This document shows positions 1 to 7,251 of a stretch of 18,156 nt of DNA, piece after piece. The stretch's first letter is position 1; the number at the start of each line of letters is the position of its first letter. The stretch is from positions 1 to 18,156 of the forward strand of contig JAUYEO010000075.1 in the NCBI GenBank assembly GCA_030689795.1, written 5' to 3'. The notes below the pieces were generated by a model. The model had not been told where the DNA came from, did not search any database, and saw only the letters and a list, made by a program, of their open reading frames with translations. Made by a program: the position numbers and the translations under genes. This DNA is from Desulfobacterales bacterium (GTDB taxonomy: Bacteria > Desulfobacterota > Desulfobacteria > Desulfobacterales > RPRI01).

Positions 1-6
1 GGATTT

Positions 7-111
7 GAGATTTTTGGGAAATAGATTTTTAAGGAACTGAGCGTTAAAAATCATCCGCCATAATTCTGGCGGATGATTTAGCGAAGTCATTTAAAAATCC
101 CCAAAAAGCTC
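7..111. repeat. MITE-like element with central hairpin
   Basis: Imperfect terminal inverted repeats are visible: GAGATTTTTGGG at 7-18 against the complement of CCCAAAAAGCTC at 100-111, with a second matching block (GATTTTTAA) further in on both sides. The centre holds a perfect 13-bp stem (48-60 with 67-79) and a 6-nt loop. Read on the minus strand the stem is followed by TTTTTAA, so it could also end transcription of a leftward gene. No transposase is present. The interpretation as a small non-autonomous element is inference, and the hairpin alone could be a plain terminator. Confidence 0.45.
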
Positions 112-233
112 ATTAAGTGAGCATATTTCGACTTTTTACGAGTCCATCAATTTTGTCCAAGTACAAGGACGGCGATAATTTCAACCACAGGACTACATTT
201 ATACACAGCGTCCAAAGTAAATAGTCATAAGCC

Positions 234-296
234 GTCATTCCAGCGAAAGCGGGAATCCAGAAATGACGCTGGATTCCGGGTCAAGCCCGGAATGAC
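234..296. repeat. Dispersed inverted repeat (GTCATTCC/GGAATGAC type)
   Basis: Two arms, 234-260 and 269-296, are near-complementary (GTCATTCCAGCG... against ...CCCGGAATGAC), and each arm also folds on itself (GAAAGC and TCAAGC loops). The same type of hairpin pair forms the core of the element at 14536-14668, so this is a dispersed family in this genome. No open reading frame crosses it convincingly. The rest of 1-657 shows only further short hairpins and degenerate repeat-like sequence, and I see no supportable gene or CIRCE heat-shock operator there. Confidence 0.6.
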
Positions 297-567
297 AAGC
301 AATGTTGACGTGTGCAAATAATTATGCCGTTCTGTATAGTATTTCGAGGATAGCGCGAAAGGTTAGCGCTTACGCTTCACTCCGTGTCACTTCGTGCCGC
401 AATTTGAGCCTGACGCAGTAATCGGACAAAAGGGGATGTTATGCAAAGGTCTCTTCAAGTATCTCTCCACGATAGTCGACAATCGCCTTGACATTGTTGG
501 AAATAGCATTATTTTCCATGACAATGAAAAGGTTATCAGGGTCCTCATGATGCATGCAAAAAAAAAT

Positions 568-597
568 TTGAATCGAAACAGCGAGTGCATTCCCCGC
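568..597 (+). repeat. Dispersed repeat, copy 1
   Basis: This 30-nt stretch matches 5092-5121 at 27 of 30 positions, and all three differences are C/T transitions. Copy 1 lies in the untranslated region before grpE and is followed by a CCCCGCTGCTTGCGGCGG hairpin-like segment. Copy 2 lies inside the start of the DUF6599 gene. The GC-rich 'CCCCGC...GCGG' continuation is characteristic of intergenic repeats rather than protein-coding sequence. Confidence 0.6.
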
Positions 598-657
598 TGC
601 TTGCGGCGGTGAGCTTCAGTAATAGATGGATATAAAAATATACAGGGTAAAAAATCT

Positions 658-1281
658 GTGGTGAAGACTAAAAAAAATAAAACAGATATTTCTGATGAAA
701 GCGGCATATCAGACGGCAAAGCTGATGATGAATGTGAAACCGCAACAGAAACAGATGCGACAATATCCGATCCGATGAAAAATCTGGAGGAAAAGCTTAA
801 GAACAGTGAGCTTGAGTCAAAACAGGCATATGATCGTTTCTTGAGAGTCTCTGCTGATTTTGAAAACTACAAGAAGCGGACAGCCCGTGAAATCAGCGAA
901 TTCAGAAAATACGCAAATGAAAGCCTGATAAGTGAAATGCTCAACGTGGTGGATAATCTGGAAAGGGCTATAATTTCATCATCCGGAAATGACACGGTAA
1001 ACAACTGCCTGGTTGAAGGGGTCGGCATGACCTTGAAAGAAATCTTAAAGGTTTTTGAAAATTACGGCGTAAAACCGATAGAATCTTTATGCAAGGCTTT
1101 TGATCCTAATTTTCATCAGGCAGTAATGCAGCAGGAGAGTGAAGATCATCCTGAAAATACCGTGATAGCCGAACTTCAGAAAGGATACATGATTCACGAC
1201 AGGCTGCTGAGACCTTCCATGGTTATAGTTTCTTCGGCAAAACGAAAACCTGAAAACGATACGAAAGAAAATAATATATAA
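658..1281 (+). CDS. grpE: Nucleotide exchange factor GrpE
   Basis: This is the cytoplasmic co-chaperone that releases ADP from DnaK and resets its cycle. The 207-residue protein has the usual layout: an acidic, disordered N-terminus (about 1-40), a long helix starting at LEEKLKNSELESKQAYDRFL, the family core 'RVSADFENYKKR', and the C-terminal beta domain with 'FDPNFHQAV' and 'GYMIHDRLLRPSMV'. Length and motifs are normal for GrpE. Two adjacent GTG codons can start it (658 and 661); an AGGG at 644-647 gives better spacing to 658. It lies 41 bp upstream of dnaK in the same direction, a standard heat-shock operon order. I see neither hrcA upstream nor a CIRCE operator, and no convincing sigma-70 or sigma-32 promoter; TATAAA at 631-636 lacks a good -35 box. 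Confidence 0.95.
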   Translation: MVKTKKNKTDISDESGISDGKADDECETATETDATISDPMKNLEEKLKNSELESKQAYDRFLRVSADFENYKKRTAREISEFRKYANESLISEMLNVVDNLERAIISSSGNDTVNNCLVEGVGMTLKEILKVFENYGVKPIESLCKAFDPNFHQAVMQQESEDHPENTVIAELQKGYMIHDRLLRPSMVIVSSAKRKPENDTKENNI

Positions 1282-1322
1282 CTATTTGAATATATAAAGC
1301 TTAATAGGCCAAGGAGGCAAAA

Positions 1323-3272
1323 ATGGGCAAAATAATCGGTATAGATCTGGGAACCACCAATTCATGTGTAGCCATAATGGAAGGTGGTGAAGCAAAAGTT
1401 ATAACAAATGCTGAGGGCGGGCGGACTACTCCATCCGTTGTTGCCGTCTCGAACAGCGGTGAAAGACTTGTCGGCCAGATAGCAAAAAGGCAGGCAATAA
1501 CAAACCCGGAGAATACGGTCTACGCGGTCAAAAGGCTGATAGGCCGCAAGTACAGTTCTCCCGAGGTGCAAAATGATTTAAAGATACTCCCGTATAAAAT
1601 TCAGCAGGCCGATAACGGGGACATCAGGATTAACATACAAGACAAGCAATTAAGCCCCGCTGAAATATCATCATTCATACTGGCTAATATCAAGAAAACC
1701 GCTGAAGATTACCTCGGTGAAAAAGTAACGGATGCAGTTGTCACTGTTCCGGCTTATTTTAACGACAGCCAGAGGCAGGCAACGAAAGACGCCGGAAAAA
1801 TCGCAGGCCTTAATGTATTAAGGATCATAAACGAACCTACGGCTGCTTCTCTCGCTTACGGTCTCGACAAGAAAAAAGAAGAAAAGATAGCGGTATTCGA
1901 CCTGGGCGGCGGTACATTCGATATTTCGATCCTGGAAATCGGAGATGGCGTTTTTGAAGTCAAGGCCACAAACGGCGACACTCATCTCGGGGGCGAGGAC
2001 TTCGATTTAAGGCTTATCGATTATATATCAAGCGAATTCAGAAGAGAATCCGGCATTGATATAAGAGGCGACAAGATGGCTCTGCAAAGACTCAAGGAAG
2101 CCGCTGAGAAAGCGAAGATGGAGCTTTCAACATCCATGGAAACCGATGTGAATCTTCCGTTTATAACGGCCGATGCAAGCGGGCCAAAACACCTGAGCCT
2201 GAGGATAACAAGAGCCAAGCTGGAAAGCCTGGTTGAAGACCTTCTTGACAAGATGGAAGGTCCCTGCCGGACTGCAATGAAGGATTCGGGACTTTCGACA
2301 AGCCAGATTGATGAAGTCATCCTCGTCGGCGGCATGACACGTATGCCGGCTGTTCAGGAGCGCGTAAAGAGACTGTTCGGGAAAGAGCCTCACAGGGGGG
2401 TTAACCCGGATGAAGTCGTAGCCATCGGCGCTGCCATCCAGGGCGGAGTCCTGAAAGGTGATGTCAAAGATGTCCTTCTTCTCGACGTAACGCCTTTATC
2501 ATTAGGAATTGAAACGCTGGGCGGCGTTATGACAAGGCTCATTGAGAAGAACACAACCATTCCTACAAAAAAGAGCCAGACATTTTCGACCGCCGCAGAC
2601 AGTCAGCCTGCGGTATCCATACATGTTCTGCAGGGTGAAAGAGAGATGGCTGCCGGAAATAAAACCCTCGGCCGTTTCGAACTCGTGGGAATACCTCCTG
2701 CTCCGAGGGGCGTGCCGCAGATTGAAGTGACATTTGATATTGACGCAAACGGAATAGTGAACGTCTCCGCAAAGGATATGGCAACAAGCAAGGAGCAGTC
2801 CATTCAGATAACGGCTTCAAGCGGATTGTCAAAAGAAGAGATTAACAAGCTGATTAAGGATGCAGAGCTTCACGCTGAAGACGACAAAAAGAAAAGGGAA
2901 GTTGTTGATGCGCGTAATACCGGTGACGCACTGATCTATTCCACTGAAAAGTCCATAAAGGATTTGGGTGAAAAAGTCGATGCGGCTACAAAAAGCAAGG
3001 TCGACGAAGCCATAAACCGCCTTAAAAAGGCGATGGAAAGCGAAAGCGCTTCCGAAATAAAAAAACTGACCGAGGAGCTGACCCAGGTATCACATAAGCT
3101 TGCGGAAGCCATGTATAAGCAGGCATCCCAGCAGGCCGGGCAGGCCGGAGAACAGCAGGCAGGAGAACAAGCAGGAGGCGGCGACTCCGGAGCTTCACAG
3201 GAGAAGCGTTCAAAAGGCGAAGATGATGTCGTGGATGCCGACTTTGAAGAAGTAAAAGACGACAAGAAATAA
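1323..3272 (+). CDS. dnaK: Molecular chaperone DnaK (Hsp70)
   Basis: This ATP-dependent cytoplasmic chaperone binds exposed hydrophobic peptides and works with GrpE and DnaJ. The 649-residue protein is full length. The nucleotide-binding domain carries IGIDLGTTNSCVA (about 5-17), the AYFNDSQRQATKDAG and INEPTAASLAYG motifs, VFDLGGGTFDISIL and LVGGMTRMPAVQ. The substrate domain starts near LLLDVTPLSLGIETLGG. The tail has a Gly/Gln/Ala-rich linker and the conserved acidic end DVVDADFEEVKDDKK. A strong ribosome site (AAGGAGG) sits before the ATG. It follows grpE and is closed by an intrinsic terminator; dnaJ is not in the window. The linker is encoded by short GCAGG-rich repeats that could vary in length. 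Confidence 0.98.
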   Translation: MGKIIGIDLGTTNSCVAIMEGGEAKVITNAEGGRTTPSVVAVSNSGERLVGQIAKRQAITNPENTVYAVKRLIGRKYSSPEVQNDLKILPYKIQQADNGDIRINIQDKQLSPAEISSFILANIKKTAEDYLGEKVTDAVVTVPAYFNDSQRQATKDAGKIAGLNVLRIINEPTAASLAYGLDKKKEEKIAVFDLGGGTFDISILEIGDGVFEVKATNGDTHLGGEDFDLRLIDYISSEFRRESGIDIRGDKMALQRLKEAAEKAKMELSTSMETDVNLPFITADASGPKHLSLRITRAKLESLVEDLLDKMEGPCRTAMKDSGLSTSQIDEVILVGGMTRMPAVQERVKRLFGKEPHRGVNPDEVVAIGAAIQGGVLKGDVKDVLLLDVTPLSLGIETLGGVMTRLIEKNTTIPTKKSQTFSTAADSQPAVSIHVLQGEREMAAGNKTLGRFELVGIPPAPRGVPQIEVTFDIDANGIVNVSAKDMATSKEQSIQITASSGLSKEEINKLIKDAELHAEDDKKKREVVDARNTGDALIYSTEKSIKDLGEKVDAATKSKVDEAINRLKKAMESESASEIKKLTEELTQVSHKLAEAMYKQASQQAGQAGEQQAGEQAGGGDSGASQEKRSKGEDDVVDADFEEVKDDKK

Positions 3273-3300
3273 TTCTGCGGCAGATATTGCTGAACCGATA

Positions 3301-3346
3301 TAGCCCGCGGCGCATTAAGTTGAATATGCCGCGGGCTATTTTATTT
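3301..3346 (+). terminator. Rho-independent terminator of grpE-dnaK
   Basis: A perfect 11-bp GC-rich stem (TAGCCCGCGGC at 3301-3311 with GCCGCGGGCTA at 3328-3338) is followed directly by TTTTATTTT. It starts 28 bp after the dnaK stop codon, which fits the end of the grpE-dnaK transcript. Confidence 0.9.
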
Positions 3347-3423
3347 TCATCGTCTACGTCTCTCATAAATACCTGATAATTATTGATCTCGGCGATAAAT
3401 TCAGATAGCATTCAATTACCACG

Positions 3424-3487
3424 AAGTGTTGATTAGAAAAAAAACACTTGCATCCTTGACTCCTTTCTCCCGACTAATTTGGGAGAA
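3424..3487 (+). promoter_or_regulatory. Two small hairpins upstream of the ALDH gene
   Basis: Between the dnaK terminator and the aldehyde dehydrogenase start there are two 7-bp hairpins: AAGTGTT 3424-3430 with AACACTT 3443-3449, and TTCTCCC 3465-3471 with GGGAGAA 3481-3487. Neither has a U-run. A TTGACT at 3456-3461 and a TATTAT at 3493-3498 are too far apart to form one promoter. They may lie in the 5' untranslated leader. No riboswitch class is recognised. Confidence 0.25.
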
Positions 3488-3527
3488 GAACCTATTATAA
3501 AAACATTTTGCAGGAGATTTTAAAAAA

Positions 3528-5057
3528 ATGGGCTCAATATCAGAAAGACTGAGAATTTCAAAGACGCTTGATGGCGCAGGATCAGGCTGTTTCATTAAAT
3601 GCACCGGCCCGGTTATCAATTCAATTTCTCCGGTAAATGGCGCAGTAATTGGAACGACTAGAAGCGCCGGAAAGAAAGATTATGAAAAGGTAACCGAAAA
3701 GGCCTTCATGGCTTTCAAAGCATGGAGCCTTATTCCTGCTCCAAAAAGAGGTGATATAGTCCGGCAGATCGGGGATGCTTTCAGAACACACAAGAAAGAT
3801 CTGGGCGAGCTCATCAGCATGGAAGTTGGAAAGATACGAGCTGAAGGCGAAGGCGAAGTCCAGGAGATGATCGACATGGCCGATTTTGCAACCGGTCAGT
3901 CCAGGATGCTTTATGGATTGAGCATGCACAGCGAACGCCCGGACCACAGGATGTATGAACAATGGCATCCCCTGGGGCCGGTTGGGGTGATTACGGCATT
4001 TAATTTTCCCATGGCTGTCTGGGCATGGAACGCGATGATTGCTTTAATCGCCGGCAACACTGTCATATGGAACCCTTCTTCAAAAGCTCCTCTATCCGCC
4101 ATAGCCGCAACAAAGATTGCCTGGGATGTTCTTAAGAGAAATGATGTTCCGGAAGGTGTCTTAAATCTCGTAATCGGGAGCAGAAAAGATATAGGCGAAA
4201 ACCTCTTGAGAGACCGCCGGGTTCCGCTTATCTCAGCAACAGGAAGCGTGGAAATGGGACGACATATCGCGAAAACCGTCGCGGAACGCCTGGGTCGGTC
4301 TATCCTCGAACTTGGAGGAAATAATGCTGTAATAGTAACTCCAAAGGCTGATCTTGAAACAGCTCTTCGGGCAATTCTTTTTGGCGCTGTCGGAACCGCC
4401 GGTCAAAGATGCACCACAACAAGACGCCTGATAGTCCACAAGGATATCGCAAAGAAACTGACTGACGCCCTGGTAAAAGCATACAGGAAAATCCGGATCG
4501 GAAACCCTCTTGACGAGCATGTTCTCATGGGCCCGCTTATTGACCGTGAAGCAGTAAACGCAATGCAAAAGGCCCTCAAAAAAATTAAAGAACATAAAGG
4601 CCGGATTCTGTACGGAGGTAAGGTTCTCTCAGGCGGGATTTATAACACAGGGACCTACGTGACGCCATGCATCTGTGAAGTAAAGCATGATACTCCGGTA
4701 GTTATGGAAGAAACCTTTGCCCCGCTTTTGTATATCATAAGGTACAGTACTATCGAGGAAGCTGTTAAATATCATAATGCGGTTCCCCAGGGCTTGTCAT
4801 CGGGTATATTTACAAATGATCTTAAAGAAGCCGAATTTTTCTTGAGCAACAGGGGAAGCGACTGCGGAATAGCAAATGTCAACATCGGAACTTCGGGAGC
4901 CGAAATAGGGGGAGCGTTTGGCGGGGAAAAAGATACGGGCGGAGGCAGGGAAGCCGGATCAGATGCATGGAAAGCTTACATGCGCCGCCAGACGTGCACT
5001 GTCAACTGGTCGGGGAAACTTCCGCTTTCCCAGGGAATAACTTTCGGAATGGATTGA
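3528..5057 (+). CDS. ALDH7-family aldehyde dehydrogenase (aminoadipate-semialdehyde type)
   Basis: NAD(P)-dependent oxidation of an aldehyde to an acid. The closest recognisable family is ALDH7/antiquitin, whose known substrate is alpha-aminoadipate semialdehyde (piperideine-6-carboxylate) in lysine breakdown. The 509-residue protein is full length. Visible are the oxyanion Asn in FNFP (N159), the cofactor-side SATGS motif (about 236-240), the general base in ELGGNN (E261), the catalytic Cys in TAGQRCTTTRR (C295), EETFAPL near 394, and the ALDH7-type end GGAFGGEKDTGGGREAGSDAWKAY plus MRRQTCTVNW. The EVQE segment near 110 corresponds to the ALDH7 substrate-binding Glu region. An AGGAG lies 13 nt before the ATG. 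The gene has its own leader, no lysine-pathway neighbours, and is followed at once by the DUF6599 gene. The Lys of the usual WK(P/G) cofactor motif is Asn here (WNPSSKAP, N182). The physiological substrate is inferred. Confidence 0.9.
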   Translation: MGSISERLRISKTLDGAGSGCFIKCTGPVINSISPVNGAVIGTTRSAGKKDYEKVTEKAFMAFKAWSLIPAPKRGDIVRQIGDAFRTHKKDLGELISMEVGKIRAEGEGEVQEMIDMADFATGQSRMLYGLSMHSERPDHRMYEQWHPLGPVGVITAFNFPMAVWAWNAMIALIAGNTVIWNPSSKAPLSAIAATKIAWDVLKRNDVPEGVLNLVIGSRKDIGENLLRDRRVPLISATGSVEMGRHIAKTVAERLGRSILELGGNNAVIVTPKADLETALRAILFGAVGTAGQRCTTTRRLIVHKDIAKKLTDALVKAYRKIRIGNPLDEHVLMGPLIDREAVNAMQKALKKIKEHKGRILYGGKVLSGGIYNTGTYVTPCICEVKHDTPVVMEETFAPLLYIIRYSTIEEAVKYHNAVPQGLSSGIFTNDLKEAEFFLSNRGSDCGIANVNIGTSGAEIGGAFGGEKDTGGGREAGSDAWKAYMRRQTCTVNWSGKLPLSQGITFGMD

Positions 5058-5060
5058 TGG

Positions 5061-6212
5061 ATGCCTGAATATAAAACTTCACATAACAGAGTTGAACCGA
5101 AACAGCGAGCGCATCCCCCGCCGAAGGTCCCGCCAAGCGTTATGGCGGGCGGACTTGTGGCGGGGTTAGCGAGCGAATTAAAAACAGACTCTATTCCCTG
5201 CGGTCGAAGATTATCCGCAGCTTGTAGCGGGAATCTTCAAACTTTTTTAAGCATCGCTGTTCTTCTGCTTCTTGTGATAACGGGGACACTGATATTCCTG
5301 AAACAGTTCCGGTATGACCCGTCTATTTTTCCTTCAGGCATGATGTTATCCATTACTTCAAGTCAGCCTTTATTGGATGAAAAGCCGGAAAGCGCCCTGT
5401 CTTTCAAAAACATGGTTCCGTTATCTCCTCCTGAAATCTTCCGGGATGATAATCTTTCTGAAAAAATAGACGGAAAGGCGGATCTGTATCTTTCTGCAGG
5501 ATTTAAAAAACTGACATGTCAGCGGTTTAAAAAACCGGATGATCCCGATTCATGGCTTGAACTCTTCATTTATGACATGGGCGATATTATAAATGCCTTC
5601 GCTGTTTACAGCTTACAGAAGAGAGAAGGCTTTACTCCTCTTGAATTGTCCGGATATTCCTATAAAACCGAAAACGCCCTCTTTTTTGTCCACGGCAATT
5701 ATTATATAGAGATTACCTCTTCAAAAGTCTCCGGCTCTCTTATGGATTCAATGCTCTCTTTTTCAAAAGATTTCATAAAAATGACCGGGGCCGTAGAAAA
5801 AATAATTCCGGACACAAATCTTTTCACGGCAGAAAATCTTGATGAAAACAGTATCGTTCTTTTTCCTTCCAATGCTTTCGGCTTTGATCGCCTCAACATG
5901 GTTTTTGCCGCCGATTACAAAACAAAGGAAGGCAAAATCAAAGTATTTCTTTCACGCCGGAAAAACAAAGCGGAAGCGGCTGAGCTTGCAAAAAGTTATG
6001 TGGACTTTCTTTCTTCTCTCGGAGGCAGGGAGACAAAATCAGATACCGGCTTCGGCAATATCAGGATAATTGAAATCATGGATGCCTATGAACTGATCTT
6101 TACAAACGGCCCCTTTCTTGCGGGTATTCATTCGGCGGAGAATCTGAAAGAGGCTGAGAAACTCGCATCGGCTTTAAATATTAAACTCGGAGAAAAAACC
6201 GGTGTCAAATAA
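5061..6212 (+). CDS. DUF6599-family membrane-anchored protein, repeat-derived N-terminus
   Basis: Function unknown. The body (about 120-380) resembles DUF6599 proteins: 'ADLYLSAGFKKLTCQRF', 'DMGDIINAFAVYS' and 'NALFFVHGNYYIEITSS' are typical of that deltaproteobacterial family. One membrane helix is clear at about 61-80 (FLSIAVLLLLVITGTLIFL), with most of the protein probably on the outer face of the inner membrane. Residues about 11-57 are encoded by a GC-rich dispersed repeat with hairpins (5129-5149 and about 5206-5220) and look non-native: Pro/Arg/Gly-rich and without family features. The ATG at 5061 has a poor ribosome site and lies 3 nt after the ALDH stop, so translation may be coupled; an internal ATG at 5142 is also inside the repeat. 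The 3' end overlaps the DUF362 gene by 11 bp, so the two are co-expressed and probably work together. The exact start is uncertain. Confidence 0.75.
   Translation: MPEYKTSHNRVEPKQRAHPPPKVPPSVMAGGLVAGLASELKTDSIPCGRRLSAACSGNLQTFLSIAVLLLLVITGTLIFLKQFRYDPSIFPSGMMLSITSSQPLLDEKPESALSFKNMVPLSPPEIFRDDNLSEKIDGKADLYLSAGFKKLTCQRFKKPDDPDSWLELFIYDMGDIINAFAVYSLQKREGFTPLELSGYSYKTENALFFVHGNYYIEITSSKVSGSLMDSMLSFSKDFIKMTGAVEKIIPDTNLFTAENLDENSIVLFPSNAFGFDRLNMVFAADYKTKEGKIKVFLSRRKNKAEAAELAKSYVDFLSSLGGRETKSDTGFGNIRIIEIMDAYELIFTNGPFLAGIHSAENLKEAEKLASALNIKLGEKTGVK
5092..5232 (+). repeat. Dispersed GC-rich hairpin repeat inside the DUF6599 ORF (copy 2)
   Basis: The first 30 nt (5092-5121) match 568-597 at 27 positions. 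Downstream are a CCCGCCA/TGGCGGG stem (5129-5135 with 5143-5149) and a nested CTGCGG/CCGCAG hairpin flanked by ATTCCC...GGGAAT. This type of 'CCCCGC...GCTTG...GCGGG' structure is expected between genes, yet here it is read in frame as about 45 codons before the membrane helix. Confidence 0.55.
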
Positions 6213-7200
6213 AGAGAGCGACGGAAAAACGGACAGAAGGGAGTTTTTAATCAGATCATCAAAGGCAGGGCTTTTGATCCTGTCGTCATGTGCTACGGGT
6301 TATCTATTTTATAACCGCAATAATTCTCTGTTACCGGCAGACAAAAACGAGACGGTTTCCGGCCTTCCGGATTTCTCCGTTAAGGAGGCAGGCGGTAAAA
6401 TGGCCGTCGTAAAAGGAGATGACAGGATAAAAACGATCAATCTTGCCTTTAAAGCAATCGGCGGCATTGAAACATTTATTAAAAAAGGAGACAGGGTGCT
6501 TTTAAAAGTCAATGCGGCTTTTGCTTCCCCTCCTGTCCTTTCCGCGACCACAAACCCTCAGCTCCTTGAGGAAGTTGCAAGGCTTTGTTATGCGGCCGGG
6601 GCATCCTCTGTTGCCGTAACGGACAACCCGATCAACGATCCTTCGTCATGCTTCGCATTAACAGGCATAGAAAGCGCTGCAAAGCGCGCCGGAGCAAAAG
6701 TGATTCTTCCGGAAGAGAGCCTTTTTGCGCCGCTGACAATCGAAGGAGGCTCCCTGATAAAGGACTGGCCCGTTTTCTATCAGCCGCTGAAAAATTCAGA
6801 CAAGGTCATCGGGATCGCTCCCGTAAAGGATCACCAGCGTAGCGGCGCATCCATGACGATGAAAAACTGGTACGGGCTTCTCGGCGGAAGAAGAAATATT
6901 TTTCACCAGGATATACACAACATAATAAAAGAGCTTGCCGTGATGGTAAAGCCCACCCTCGTTATCCTTGACGGAACTGTAAGCATGATGACAAACGGCC
7001 CGACGGGAGGCTCTCTTTCGGATTTGAAACAGACAAGCACAATGATAGTCGGCACGGACCAGGTGGCGGTCGACGCTTATGGAGCGACACTTCTCGGAAA
7101 AAGCGCAGGAGAACTTGCATATATAGAAAAAGCGCATACCGCCGGAGCCGGCAATATGGACTACCAGCTTCTTAAACCTGCGATAATAAACATATCGTGA
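6202..7200 (+). CDS. Tat-exported DUF362 domain protein
   Basis: Function unknown; DUF362 proteins are often found with iron-sulfur and redox proteins. The 332-residue protein starts with a Tat-type leader (DRREFLIRSSKAG, RR at 12-13) followed by a hydrophobic stretch that ends in LSSC (C30), a possible lipobox, so a periplasmic lipoprotein is plausible. The DUF362 domain follows: 'KGDRVLLKVNAAF', 'TTNPQLLEEVARLCYAAGA', 'DNP', 'KDHQRSGASMTMKNWYGLLG' and 'DGTVSMMTNGPTGG', and near the end 'TDQVAVDAYGATLLG'. No 4Fe-4S cysteine cluster is seen. The GTG at 6202 is chosen because a GGAG lies 9 nt upstream, inside the end of the preceding gene, and the leader would be lost with a later start. It overlaps the DUF6599 gene by 11 bp. 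Its end faces pdxA with only a 51-bp gap and no clear terminator. Confidence 0.85.
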   Translation: MSNKESDGKTDRREFLIRSSKAGLLILSSCATGYLFYNRNNSLLPADKNETVSGLPDFSVKEAGGKMAVVKGDDRIKTINLAFKAIGGIETFIKKGDRVLLKVNAAFASPPVLSATTNPQLLEEVARLCYAAGASSVAVTDNPINDPSSCFALTGIESAAKRAGAKVILPEESLFAPLTIEGGSLIKDWPVFYQPLKNSDKVIGIAPVKDHQRSGASMTMKNWYGLLGGRRNIFHQDIHNIIKELAVMVKPTLVILDGTVSMMTNGPTGGSLSDLKQTSTMIVGTDQVAVDAYGATLLGKSAGELAYIEKAHTAGAGNMDYQLLKPAIINIS

Positions 7201-7251
7201 AGGCAAATTTTCATAATGAAAACTGTCTCTGTGCGCCAGGCATCACCGGTT

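Noticed and set aside
394..612. Possible 72-residue protein before grpE, and a 38-codon reading on the opposite strand (about 436-552)
   Set aside because: No family is recognised, its last codons come from the dispersed repeat at 568-597, no ribosome site precedes it, and the surroundings are repeat-derived. A decayed gene cannot be excluded.
340..657. CIRCE/HrcA or heat-shock sigma promoter before grpE
   Set aside because: No TTAGCACTC/GAGTGCTAA pair or recognisable sigma-32 boxes; an isolated GAGTGC near 583 belongs to the dispersed repeat.
7207..7221. TTTTCATAATGAAAA palindrome as a terminator between DUF362 and pdxA2
   Set aside because: Only about 5 A/T pairs can form with a real loop, so the stem is too weak for a terminator.
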